Source: Candidatus Amarobacillus elongatus (GTDB lineage Bacteria > Chloroflexota > Dehalococcoidia > Tepidiformales > Tepidiformaceae). Taken from it: 64,000 bases of DNA. The position numbers and the translations under genes were made by a program. Shown one piece after another: positions 34,595 to 41,716 of the stretch (its first letter is position 1; the number at the start of each line of letters is the position of its first letter). The notes beneath the pieces are model-generated. The model was given only the letters and a program-made list of their open reading frames with translations, searched no databases and was not told where the DNA came from. The stretch covers positions 1 to 64,000 of the forward strand of contig JADJBX010000007.1 of NCBI GenBank assembly GCA_016703545.1. Direction: 5' to 3'.

Positions 34595-36162
34595 TGAAGT
34601 GACGCGTGCCCGTGAGTACCATCGCCACCCGATACTGGTTGCAGCAGTCGATGCCGTCCTGGTCCCGCATGCTGCCGCCGGGGTGGACGATGGCGCCGAT
34701 GCCCGCCTGGCACGCCTTCTCGATGGAATCGCCCCACGCGAAGGGGAAGAAGGCGTCGCTCGCGAGGACCGCGCCGGCGACCTCGTCCCCGGCCTTCTCC
34801 ATGGCGATCTCCACCGACTTCACGCGATTCGGCTGGCCGCTGCCCATGCCCAGCATGCGCCCGTCCTTCGCGACCACGATGGCGTTGCTCTTGACGTGCT
34901 TCACGCAGCGCCAGGGCGAACTTCATGTCCTCGATGAGCCCCTCGGGCACGTCCTGGCTGGTGACGAGCTTGAATTCGATGTCGTCCGGGCCGCGGTCAT
35001 CGGCGTCCTGGACGAGCCAGCCGCCGCCGACCTGCCGGTAGCCGCGGCCGCCCTTCGCACGCGGCTGCGCCTCCAGGATGCGGAGGTCCTTCGACTTCCC
35101 CTTCAGGATGCGCAGGCCTTCCTCGGTGTACCCGGGAGCGACGACGATCTCGTAGAACATGCGCGTTTCGCCATCGTTGGGGCTGCGGAATTCGCGGATC
35201 TCGCGGGCCAGCGCCTCATCGACGACGCGGTTGAAGGCGACGATGCCGCCGAAGGCGCTGGTCGCGTCGGCGCGCACGGCCAGGCGGTACGCCTCGAGCA
35301 GGTCCTCACGGGTTGCGACGCCGCACGGGTTCGTGTGCTTCACCACGACGCAGGTGGGCCCGGGGAAGTCGTTGACGCAGTTCCAGGCGGCGTCGGCGTC
35401 GAGGTAGTTGTTGTACGACATCTCCTTGCCGTGGTGCTGGACGGCGGTGGCGATGCCGCCCCGGCCGTGCTCCGAAAGCGTGCCATCGGTGTAGAACGCG
35501 GCCGACTGGTGCGGGTTCTCGCCGTAGCGAAGGGACTGGTCCAGCGCGAGTGGGATCGTGAGCGTGGGCGGCATCGCACCGGGGTCGATGACCCCCGTCA
35601 GCCATTCGCTGACGGCGCTGTCGTAGGCGGCGGTGTGGGCGTACGCCTTCCAGGCGAGGCGGCGGCGCGCGGCGGCATCGAGCCCGCCACTGCCCAGCGC
35701 TTCGAGGATGCCCGCGTAGTCCGCCGGGTCCACGACCACGGCGACGTCCTGGTGGTTCTTCGCCGCGGCGCGCAGCATCGTCGGGCCACCGATGTCGATG
35801 TTCTCGATGCCCTCCTCGAAGCTCACGCCGCCCGGCTTCGTCACGGTTGCGACGAACGGGTAGAGGTTGCAGCAGACGAGGTCGATGGGGGCGATGCCGT
35901 GGGCGGCGATGGCGTCCATGTGGTTGGGCAGGTCGCGGCGGGCGAGGATGCCTCCGTGGACGCCGGGGTGGAGCGTCTTCACCCGTCCGTCGAGCATCTC
36001 GGGGAAGCCGGTGACGTCCTCGACCCGGGTCACGGGGATGCCCGCACCCTGGAGGGCGGCGAAGGTGCCGCCGGTGGAAATCAGGTCCCAGCCGAGCGCG
36101 GCCAGGCCGCGGCCGAACTCCTCGATACCGGTCTTGTCGTAGACGCCGAGCAATGCACGCAT
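34587..36162 (-). CDS. purH: Bifunctional purine biosynthesis protein PurH, with a one-base frameshift
   Basis: 524 residues after repair, the normal length. N-terminal IMP cyclohydrolase (LLGVYDKTGIEEFG, STGGT, GRVKTLHPGVHGG) and C-terminal AICAR transformylase with VVVKHTNPCG (catalytic Lys-His) and SAFGGIVAFN. It performs the last two steps of IMP synthesis using 10-formyl-THF. The frame breaks around 34905-34911: GACATGAAGTTCGCC CTGGCG is followed by an extra C before TGCGTGAAGCACGTC, which restores CVKHVKSNAIV. ATG at 36162 has GGAGG; expression is controlled by a ZTP riboswitch in the leader. Confidence 0.93.
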
Positions 36163-36169
36163 GAGAGAG

Positions 36170-36176
36170 CCTCCGT
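36170..36176 (-). promoter_or_regulatory. purH ribosome-binding site ACGGAGG
   Basis: Seven bases before the ATG at 36162. Perfectly complementary to CCTCCGT at 36222-36228, directly behind the riboswitch core, so it can be hidden. Confidence 0.7.
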
Positions 36177-36221
36177 CTGAACGGCGCCGGCGGCCCCTCG
36201 CGGGAGCGCGGCGCCCGGTCC

Positions 36222-36228
36222 ACGGAGG
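36222..36228 (-). promoter_or_regulatory. Anti-ribosome-binding-site CCTCCGT
   Basis: Adjacent to the 3' ZTP element CGCCTGGGC and able to pair over 7 bp with the purH ribosome-binding site; suggests translational control. Confidence 0.55.
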
Positions 36229-36304
36229 GCCCAGGCGAGCGGCCCACCACCAATCGATAGGTTGCCGGGCTCCCCCGCGGTGCTCCGCGTTTCGCCAGTT
36301 GCCC
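36229..36304 (-). ncRNA. ZTP (pfl) riboswitch upstream of purH
   Basis: 5' domain: GGGCAACTGGCGAA, helix CGCGG-AGCA-CCGCG, then GGGGAGCCC whose GCCC closes P1 with the first GGGC. 3' domain: GCCGCTCGCCTGGGC, containing the nearly invariant CGCCTGGGC of the ZTP aptamer; its CGCC can form the pseudoknot with GGCG of the first domain. ZTP/ZMP accumulates when 10-formyl-THF is short, and purH consumes ZMP (AICAR), a classic target of this class. The -10 box ends eight bases before the aptamer, so transcription starts at its edge. Confidence 0.85.
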
Positions 36305-36311
36305 GCGAAAT

Positions 36312-36317
36312 GAGTAT
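36312..36317 (-). promoter_or_regulatory. -10 hexamer TATACT of the riboswitch-purH transcript
   Basis: Predicted start of transcription is about 36305, immediately before the aptamer; a 5' leader of about 140 bases results. Confidence 0.7.
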
Positions 36318-36333
36318 AGGGTGCGCGGCGCGC

Positions 36334-36349
36334 GGTTCCCAGTTCCCGG
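36334..36349. repeat. Heptamer repeat GGTTCCC-AGTTCCC-GG
   Basis: Two 7-base units between the 36364 gene's stop and the purH promoter. Confidence 0.5.
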
Positions 36350-36363
36350 CCGGCGGCGCGCCG

Positions 36364-36828
36364 TTACCCCGCGACGCTCGCCCGTTCGTACGCGCCGAGC
36401 ACCGACAGGAGGAGTTCTTCGAGGCGGCCGCGGGTCCATTGGCCGTTGCGCCGTTCCGGGCCGGCGGCGATGGCGCCGCCGCCGCGCCCGCCGCCCATCA
36501 CGCTGGCATCGACGAACCAGCTCCCCCCGCTCGCGCGACGCCGCTCCGCGAGCCCGAAGCTGACGGAGTAGCCGCGGTCCACCACGACGTGGAAGCAGGG
36601 GGAGACATCGGCGGCCTCCGGTGCGGGGCTGACCTCGACGATGAGCGTCTCGCCGTACACCCGCTGGATATCGGCCGCGGCCTGCAGGGCCCACTGGTGC
36701 AGCGTCGCGAGCAGCTGGAACTGCGATTCGCGGTCGTGGGCGCTGGCGAGCGCCTTGACCATGCGCCGCTCAAGCCAGGTCTCCCGGAGACTCTGAACGC
36801 GCTGGGCGAAGGGCTCGACGCTACTCAT
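36364..36828 (-). CDS. Hypothetical protein, 154 aa
   Basis: Soluble protein: N-terminal helices (FAQRVQSLRETWLERRMVKA, then FQLLATLHQWALQAAADIQR) followed by a beta-rich part (ETLIVEVSP, FHVVVDRGYSVSFGLAERR) and a C-terminal helix (LEELLLSVLGAYERAS). No family recognised. ATG at 36828 seven bases after GATTCT. Confidence 0.7.
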   Translation of the reverse strand: MSSVEPFAQRVQSLRETWLERRMVKALASAHDRESQFQLLATLHQWALQAAADIQRVYGETLIVEVSPAPEAADVSPCFHVVVDRGYSVSFGLAERRRASGGSWFVDASVMGGGRGGGAIAAGPERRNGQWTRGRLEELLLSVLGAYERASVAG

Positions 36829-36835
36829 GCCGGGC

Positions 36836-36841
36836 AGAATC
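36836..36841 (-). promoter_or_regulatory. -10 hexamer GATTCT of the 154-aa gene
   Basis: Seven-base gap to the ATG at 36828. Confidence 0.4.
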
Positions 36842-37037
36842 GCCCTCCTTGGGCGCGGGTGGGGGGACGAGACAGCGCCGCGGGCCGAGCACGCACAACC
36901 GCCGGGGGAGAGATCGAATGCCCGCGGCGCTGGTCCATCCGCGGTGCAGTCTGGAATGCGCGCGTTTCGTCCTGTTTACCCGCGAGTTACGGCTGTGTTT
37001 CCCGTCGCACCACATGCCGGCTCCGGCACCGTTGCCC

Positions 37038-37670
37038 TCAGACGTGCGGCTCGACCCACCGGCCCGTGAACAGGAGGAGGTCGCCGCTGGTCACGGAGAC
37101 CGCGGCGGGTTGCCGGGCGACTTCGTTGTGGACGCCGTATGGGCTGAAGTCGAGGGTGTGGTTCGCGAGATCCCAGCGCAGGTTCACCGTGGTCACGCCT
37201 TCGCAGCGGCCGATGGCGATGAGCGAAACGACCGTGCCGGGCGGCCCGTCGATAGCAACGGTGCCTTCGACCAGCCGGATATCGAAGCGGTCGTCGGCGA
37301 CGTGGAGCTCGGCGGCGCCGCGGAATTCCCGGAGGACGCTGAGGTTGGCGAGCGCGTGGTCGGCGCGGCCGCCGCCGGCGGCGGCGATATCCACGCGCCC
37401 GGCGCCGCGCGCGAGCGCGAACTCGATCGCCTTGTGCAGGTCGGTGGTGTCGGGGTTGTGTACCCGGTGGAACCGGTCCGGGGGGATGGCGGCGCGGTCG
37501 GCGGGGGTCACGGAATCGAGGTCGCCGACGACGGCCGCGGGGACGATGCCGGCGGCAAGCGCGTGGCGCGCGCCGCCATCCGCGGCCACCACGAGCGATG
37601 CGCGCGCGGCGAGGTCGCGGAGGAGGTCGGTCGAGGGGGGTTCGCCGTTGGCGATGACGAGCGCGCGCAT
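37038..37670 (-). CDS. Thiamine pyrophosphokinase (thiamine diphosphokinase)
   Basis: 210 residues. Motifs VVAADGGARHAL, VVGDLDSVTP, NPDTTDLHKAIEFAL and GGGRADHALAN are diagnostic; the C-terminal beta domain ends SGDLLLFTGRW. Converts thiamine plus ATP to thiamine diphosphate in the cytosol. ATG at 37670 six bases after TACCGT; no TPP riboswitch is present, and no room for one. Lies 40 bases downstream of the ferredoxin gene on the same strand but has its own promoter. Confidence 0.92.
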   Translation of the reverse strand: MRALVIANGEPPSTDLLRDLAARASLVVAADGGARHALAAGIVPAAVVGDLDSVTPADRAAIPPDRFHRVHNPDTTDLHKAIEFALARGAGRVDIAAAGGGRADHALANLSVLREFRGAAELHVADDRFDIRLVEGTVAIDGPPGTVVSLIAIGRCEGVTTVNLRWDLANHTLDFSPYGVHNEVARQPAAVSVTSGDLLLFTGRWVEPHV

Positions 37671-37676
37671 CGCGCC

Positions 37677-37682
37677 ACGGTA
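37677..37682 (-). promoter_or_regulatory. -10 hexamer TACCGT of the thiamine pyrophosphokinase gene
   Basis: Six-base gap to the ATG at 37670. Confidence 0.5.
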
Positions 37683-37710
37683 GCCCGGCGGGCGGCGAAG
37701 GGGAACGGGC

Positions 37711-38088
37711 TCAGGCTTCGGGAGCGGCCGGGAACGGGTTCGCGCCGATGGCCAGGTCTTCGACCGGGACGCCGCCGAGGACGTGCTCGACGAGCACACG
37801 CTCCAGGCCGGCGCGGTCCAGTCCGGCGTACCAGGTGCCTTCGGGGTAGACGAGGCCGACAGGCCCTTCCTTACAGATGCGCAGGCAGCCGACCTTCGTG
37901 CGGTAGAAGGTGGTCGCGGTATCGCCGGAGCGGTTGATCTCGGCGGCACGCTTCTTGAGGTATTTCCAGCTGTCCTCGCCCTGTTCCGGGGTGCAGCAAT
38001 CGGGGCCGATGCAGAGGAGGATGTGGCGTTCGTACCCGCCAACACCGCGGCGCTGTGCCTCTGCCTTCGCTGCTTCGAAATCCGTCAT
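37711..38088 (-). CDS. Thioredoxin-like [2Fe-2S] ferredoxin
   Basis: 125 residues. HILLCIGPDCC and KVGCLRICKEGP give the four-cysteine pattern of thioredoxin-fold 2Fe-2S ferredoxins (NuoE/Shethna type), followed by GLVYPEGTWYAGL typical of the stand-alone group. Electron carrier in the cytosol; partner unknown. ATG at 38088 seven bases after TACACT. Confidence 0.88.
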   Translation of the reverse strand: MTDFEAAKAEAQRRGVGGYERHILLCIGPDCCTPEQGEDSWKYLKKRAAEINRSGDTATTFYRTKVGCLRICKEGPVGLVYPEGTWYAGLDRAGLERVLVEHVLGGVPVEDLAIGANPFPAAPEA

Positions 38089-38095
38089 GGACGGG

Positions 38096-38101
38096 AGTGT
38101 A
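38096..38101 (-). promoter_or_regulatory. -10 hexamer TACACT of the ferredoxin gene
   Basis: Seven-base gap to the ATG at 38088. Confidence 0.6.
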
Positions 38102-38240
38102 CGGCATCGCGGGGGCAGGGCGGGACGTGGGCGCGCGCACGTCCGGGACGATAAAGAAGCACACAGCCGTTCGGGCGACGTGTGATACATGCATTACACT
38201 TCTCCTATTGCCGGGGCGGCCGGCGGCAGGGAGGGCAGAT

Positions 38241-38723
38241 ATGAGCGCAATCGATGACATCCTCGCGGCGAACCGGGAGTTCGCAAAGCAGTTCGAACCC
38301 GGGCCGGCGCGTTCGCCGCGCGTCGCCGTTGTCCTGTGCATGGACGCGCGCATCGACCCCATCCGGGCGCTGGGATTGCCGTACGGCACGGCGAACATCA
38401 TCCGCACGGCGGGCGGCCGGGTCGTGGATGCGCTGCGCAGCCTCGCGGTCAGCCAGGCCGTGCTGGGGAGCTCCGAGCTCGCGATCGTGCACCACACGGA
38501 GTGCGGTATGGCGGCAGTCGACGACGAGCAGATTCGCGAGCGGCTGACGGAGCGCGGGATGGTGGCGCCGGACGGGATGGTGTTTCACACCTTCCGGGAC
38601 CTGGAGCAGTCGCTCCGGGAGGACCTCGAGGTATACCGGGCCTGCGCGATGGTGCGGCAGGACATCCCGGTGCGCACGTTCGTGTACGACGTGGCGACGG
38701 GCGCGTTGACGGAAGTCGGGTAA
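38241..38723 (+). CDS. Beta-class carbonic anhydrase
   Basis: 160 residues, compact form like mycobacterial Rv1284. Zinc ligands Cys33 (in VLCMDARID), His85 and Cys88 (VHHTECGM), with the Asp35-Arg37 dyad. Interconverts CO2 and bicarbonate. ATG at 38241 has GGGAGGG eight bases upstream. The upstream region TGTGATACATGCATTACACT is AT-rich and may hold the promoter. Confidence 0.92.
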   Translation: MSAIDDILAANREFAKQFEPGPARSPRVAVVLCMDARIDPIRALGLPYGTANIIRTAGGRVVDALRSLAVSQAVLGSSELAIVHHTECGMAAVDDEQIRERLTERGMVAPDGMVFHTFRDLEQSLREDLEVYRACAMVRQDIPVRTFVYDVATGALTEVG

Positions 38724-38765
38724 GGAAAGGGACGCGGGCGACCGGGGCGGCTGGCCTCTGGGGCA

Positions 38766-38779
38766 TTGACTTAGGTCAA
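38766..38779. promoter_or_regulatory. CRP/FNR-type box TTGAC-TTAG-GTCAA
   Basis: Perfect palindrome with 5-bp arms and 4-base spacer (6-bp arms counting flanking A and T), the classic FNR/DNR site form. It sits in the -35 region of a likely promoter whose -10 is TATATA/TATAGG at 38792-38799. Target of an unidentified CRP-FNR protein; the one at 18284 is a candidate. Confidence 0.65.
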
Positions 38780-38791
38780 TGACTATGTTTC

Positions 38792-38799
38792 TATATAGG
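38792..38799 (+). promoter_or_regulatory. -10 region TATATAGG of the 71-aa gene
   Basis: Very AT-rich for this genome, downstream of the CRP/FNR-type box; predicted start of transcription around 38804-38806. Confidence 0.5.
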
Positions 38800-38823
38800 C
38801 ACAGTCAACGGAGGGGCGTCCCC

Positions 38824-39039
38824 ATGTTTCAACTCATCGACCAGGTTCAGAACCACGACGCCCTCCGCGCCGTGGCGGATGACGAGCGGGAGCGGCGCTG
38901 GCGGAAGCGCCGTGCCGGGCAGGTGGGCGCGCCTGTCCGGAGGCGCGCCGCATCCGCGCTTCGCAGGCTCGCCGACCATCTCGATTCGCAGCCGCCACCG
39001 GTACGGGTTCCCTCCCAGCGATTCGAAACGGCCGAGTAG
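38824..39039 (+). CDS. Small basic protein, 71 aa
   Basis: Starts MFQLIDQVQNHDALRAVADD with GGAGG ten bases upstream; a very basic middle (ERERRWRKRR, VRRRAASALRRLADHL) and a Pro-rich end. No family recognised. The strong ribosome-binding site and the regulated promoter in front support a real gene, probably induced under a specific redox or nitrosative condition (inference). Confidence 0.65.
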   Translation: MFQLIDQVQNHDALRAVADDERERRWRKRRAGQVGAPVRRRAASALRRLADHLDSQPPPVRVPSQRFETAE

Positions 39040-39102
39040 CGCACGGGGCCGCCCGGGACAGGCCCCCTGGCGGCCCCGGTGGCGCCTGTCACCAGAGGGG
39101 CG

Positions 39103-39108
39103 GATACT
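39103..39108 (+). promoter_or_regulatory. -10 hexamer GATACT of tsaE
   Basis: Six-base gap to the ATG at 39115. Confidence 0.5.
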
Positions 39109-39114
39109 GCCTTC

Positions 39115-39588
39115 ATGGCGGACCAGCATCACCTGGAACTGGCAACCGGCGGCGAGGAAGAAACGCGCGCGATCGGCGAGCGCCTCGGCCGCATCCTGCG
39201 TACCGGCGACGTCGTCCTCCTGAGCGGCGACCTCGGCACGGGCAAGACCTGCTTCACCCAGGGCATCGGCCGCGGCCTCGGCTGCACCTCCGCCGTCAAC
39301 AGCCCGTCCTTTGTCCTCATGAACGAATACGAGGGCCGCGAAAAGCTGTTCCACGTCGATCTCTACCGCATCGAGGACGTCGAGGATCTCGACGAGCTCG
39401 GGCTGTGGGATTACGCCGAGCAGGGCGTCCTCGTCATCGAATGGCCCGAGCGCGGCGCCGAGCTCCTTCCGGGCGATGGCCTGGTGGTCGAACTGCGGTA
39501 CGGCGACCGTGATCACCAGCGACGTTTCCGCTTCATCCCGCGGGGGCCGCGCGGCGAGGAGCTCGTGGGGGCCGTCGAGGCCGCGTGA
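39115..39588 (+). CDS. tsaE: tRNA t6A biosynthesis ATPase TsaE
   Basis: 157 residues. Walker A SGDLGTGKT (Lys44), switch region VNSPSFVLMNEYEG and FHVDLYRI are diagnostic. ATPase partner of the TsaB-TsaD complex that makes threonylcarbamoyl adenosine at position 37 of tRNAs. Overlaps tsaB by four bases (GTGA). Confidence 0.94.
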   Translation: MADQHHLELATGGEEETRAIGERLGRILRTGDVVLLSGDLGTGKTCFTQGIGRGLGCTSAVNSPSFVLMNEYEGREKLFHVDLYRIEDVEDLDELGLWDYAEQGVLVIEWPERGAELLPGDGLVVELRYGDRDHQRRFRFIPRGPRGEELVGAVEAA

Positions 39589-40196
39589 GCATCGTCCTCG
39601 CCATCGACACCGCCTCGGCCGAGCTGGCGCTCGCGCTGGCCATCGATGGCGAGTGTGTCGGCAGCTTCGCCACGCCCGCCGGTCACGACCACTCCCGGCT
39701 CCTCATCCCCGGCATCGACCGCATGCTCGGATCGCGGCGGGCGGAACTCTCGGGCATCGTCGTCGTGCACGGTCCGGGGAGTTACGCGGGGCTGCGGGTC
39801 GGCATCGCCACGGCCGAAGGACTGGCGCTCGCGAGCGGCGTGCCCGTGGCCGGCGTGGGCACTCTCGAAGCAGCGGCGGCCGCGGCGGGCCTCATCGACG
39901 GCACCGTCATTCACCCCGCCGGGCGCGGTGAGTTCGCCGCCCTGTCGTTCGCGAACGGCGCGGCCACCGGACCGGCGCGGCTCATCGCCCGGGACGAGGT
40001 GCAGGGCCCGGGCTTCGCCGGCGAAGGCGCGGGCGAACTCGGCGGGCACGAGGTGCCGACCGAAAGACGCTGCCGTGCCGCGCTCGCACTCGGCCTCGCA
40101 GTGCTGCGAAGCGCGCCGTCCAGCGCCGTCGAAGCGTTCTACCTGCGCGAACCGCACATCACCCGGCCAAGGCGAACGCCGCTCCTGGCCGGCTAA
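39585..40196 (+). CDS. tsaB: tRNA t6A biosynthesis protein TsaB
   Basis: 203 residues. LAIDTASAELALAL at the N-terminus, HSRLLIPGIDRML and GPGSYAGLRVGIATAEGLAL identify TsaB (YeaZ), an ASKHA-fold scaffold that pairs with TsaD. The C-terminal half is divergent. GTG start coupled to tsaE; tsaD is not in this window. Confidence 0.93.
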   Translation: MSIVLAIDTASAELALALAIDGECVGSFATPAGHDHSRLLIPGIDRMLGSRRAELSGIVVVHGPGSYAGLRVGIATAEGLALASGVPVAGVGTLEAAAAAAGLIDGTVIHPAGRGEFAALSFANGAATGPARLIARDEVQGPGFAGEGAGELGGHEVPTERRCRAALALGLAVLRSAPSSAVEAFYLREPHITRPRRTPLLAG

Positions 40197-40249
40197 CGGT
40201 CCGTTCGCGGGCCCACCCCACTTCCGACGAACACCCAAGGAGATTGACC

Positions 40250-40699
40250 ATGGAACGGACCCTTGTCCTCGTGAAGCCCGACGGCATGCAGCGCGGCCTC
40301 GCCGGCGAGATCATCGCGCGCTTCGAGCGCCGCGGCCTCCGCATCATCGGCATGAAGCTGATGCGCATCGATGAGGCGCTCGCGAAGCGCCATTATGCCG
40401 AGCACGAAGGGAAGCCATTCTTCAACGGCCTCGTGGAGTACATCACCAGCGCGCCGGTGGTGGCGATGGTGCTCGAAGGGACCGACGCGGTGAAGTCCGC
40501 GCGCACCACGATGGGCGTCACGAACCCGGCCGAGGCCGCCCCCGGGAGCATCCGCGGCGACTTCGGCCTGGAGCGCGGCCGCAACCTCGTGCACGGCAGC
40601 GATAGCCCCGAAAACGGCATCCGCGAGAGCGAGCTCTTCTTCCGCCCGGAGGAGATCGTCGCCTGGACCCGCTCCTCGGACAGCTGGATCTTCGAATAA
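40250..40699 (+). CDS. ndk: Nucleoside diphosphate kinase
   Basis: 149 residues, full length. Active-site His115 in RNLVHGSDSPE, plus KPDGMQRGL and ARTTMGVTNP nucleotide-binding motifs. Balances NTP pools through a phosphohistidine. AAGGAG eight bases before the ATG at 40250 (a TTG two codons upstream is too close to it). Third gene after tsaE-tsaB in the same direction. Confidence 0.95.
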   Translation: MERTLVLVKPDGMQRGLAGEIIARFERRGLRIIGMKLMRIDEALAKRHYAEHEGKPFFNGLVEYITSAPVVAMVLEGTDAVKSARTTMGVTNPAEAAPGSIRGDFGLERGRNLVHGSDSPENGIRESELFFRPEEIVAWTRSSDSWIFE

Positions 40700-40741
40700 G
40701 CCACGGCGCCCGCGCCCGTTCCCGCGGACTGTGATGGGGGT

Positions 40742-41397
40742 ATGGGACGGACCATCGCCCTCAACCGTCGTGGCCGCGGGTTGTTCGCGGCCGCCTCGGT
40801 CGCCGTGCTGGTTGCCGTCGTGGCGGTGGCACTCGTGGTTCCCACGCGCGACGACGGGCCCGGCGCACTTGCGGCCGATGGTGCGGCCAACGTCCTTCCC
40901 GGCGAGTTCTCCCCGGAGGCGGAGCGGCTCGCCCGCGAGGAGACGCGCCTGCCCGTGGTCTGGCTCGGCCCGCGCTTTGAAGGCCTGAACCTGGTGCAAT
41001 CCCTCGCCCACTCGATCGTCCCACCCGCGGGGTCGTCCGCTGGCGTCGCCGTGCCCCGTTGCGACCTCATCTAGGGCGCTTGCGTGCCCAGGGGGGCGAC
41101 GAGCCGAGTTGCCCCGTGCCGCTCGCGGTACAGGTCTTAGGCCCGGGGCTCGTGCCGCCGCTTGACCAGTGGGGCGACGGCCCGCCGTCGGCGGGCCCAA
41201 CCGAACGGCGCGGGCTGCCCGCGCGGGGCACAAGCCTCTGGCTGCCGGATGGCACGGTCATCACCGTGCATGGGCAGCCGGGGCGGGTCGAACGCGCGAT
41301 CTGGGCCCTGCGCACCGCGAATTCCGCCGCCGGCAGCATCGCCCCCATTGGACCCGGCGAATCGCTCTCCGGGCTCGCGGCGTTCCAGCGGAAGTAG
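40742..41397 (+). pseudogene. Decayed secreted protein gene (nonsense plus frameshift)
   Basis: First frame 40742-41074: signal-anchor (RGLFAAASVAVLVAVVAVAL) then LPVVWLGPRFEGLNLV...VPRCDLI-stop. A second frame to 41397 continues as GGDEPSCPVPLAVQVLGPGL ... GTSLWLPDGTVITVHG ... VERAIWALRTAN. Together they read like one secreted protein of a family where (I)YGxC precedes a Cys-Pro-rich strand. Joining them needs both replacing TAG by a Tyr codon at 41072-41074 and one more G in the run at 41091-41096. Two lesions make real decay more likely than at the other frameshifted genes, but assembly errors are possible. Confidence 0.5.
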
Positions 41398-41716
41398 CGG
41401 CAACGCGCGATCGTGTTCTCCCCTTGCCGCTCCCGCCTTTTGACGGAGGGTGTCGCCCTGCTCTTGCCAGAGGGCCGTGCGCCCACCCCGGACGTACCGT
41501 AAGCAGAGATGACAGCGCGGACGCCGGCAAACCCGGCCGTCTCCGTAGTCATTCCCAAACCGCACCCTGGTGCGGTAAATAGTGACGAATCTGTTCGTAT
41601 CGTTCAGCGGAAGCGTCTCAGGTCCGAAACAAACTCAGACCGGGATACGTCCAGAGTAAGGACGCGGGTATGCGGCGAGCGTCGAGAATGCCGCGTGCCG
41701 GCACAGGAGGTTGGTC
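41398..41716. other. 319-base gap before the IPT-repeat protein
   Basis: No gene seen. Contains the palindrome CCGCACCCTGGTGCGG (41560-41575) and an AT-richer stretch 41576-41605 (TAAATAGTGACGAATCTG) that may be the promoter. The ribosome-binding site AGGAGG is at 41705-41710. Confidence 0.5.
41560..41575. promoter_or_regulatory. Palindrome CCGCACC-CT-GGTGCGG
   Basis: Perfect 7-bp arms with a 2-base centre: too tight for an RNA hairpin, so a protein-binding operator is likely. Lies about 140 bases before the IPT protein's start. Confidence 0.5.

Noticed and set aside
34606..36180. 524-codon plus-strand frame opposite purH
   Set aside because: Shadow of purH; it stays open across the frameshift by chance and has no family features.
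41520..41545. GGCAAACC resembling part of a c-di-GMP-I riboswitch
   Set aside because: The second conserved block (GGGACGCAAAGCC) and the tetraloop receptor are absent.
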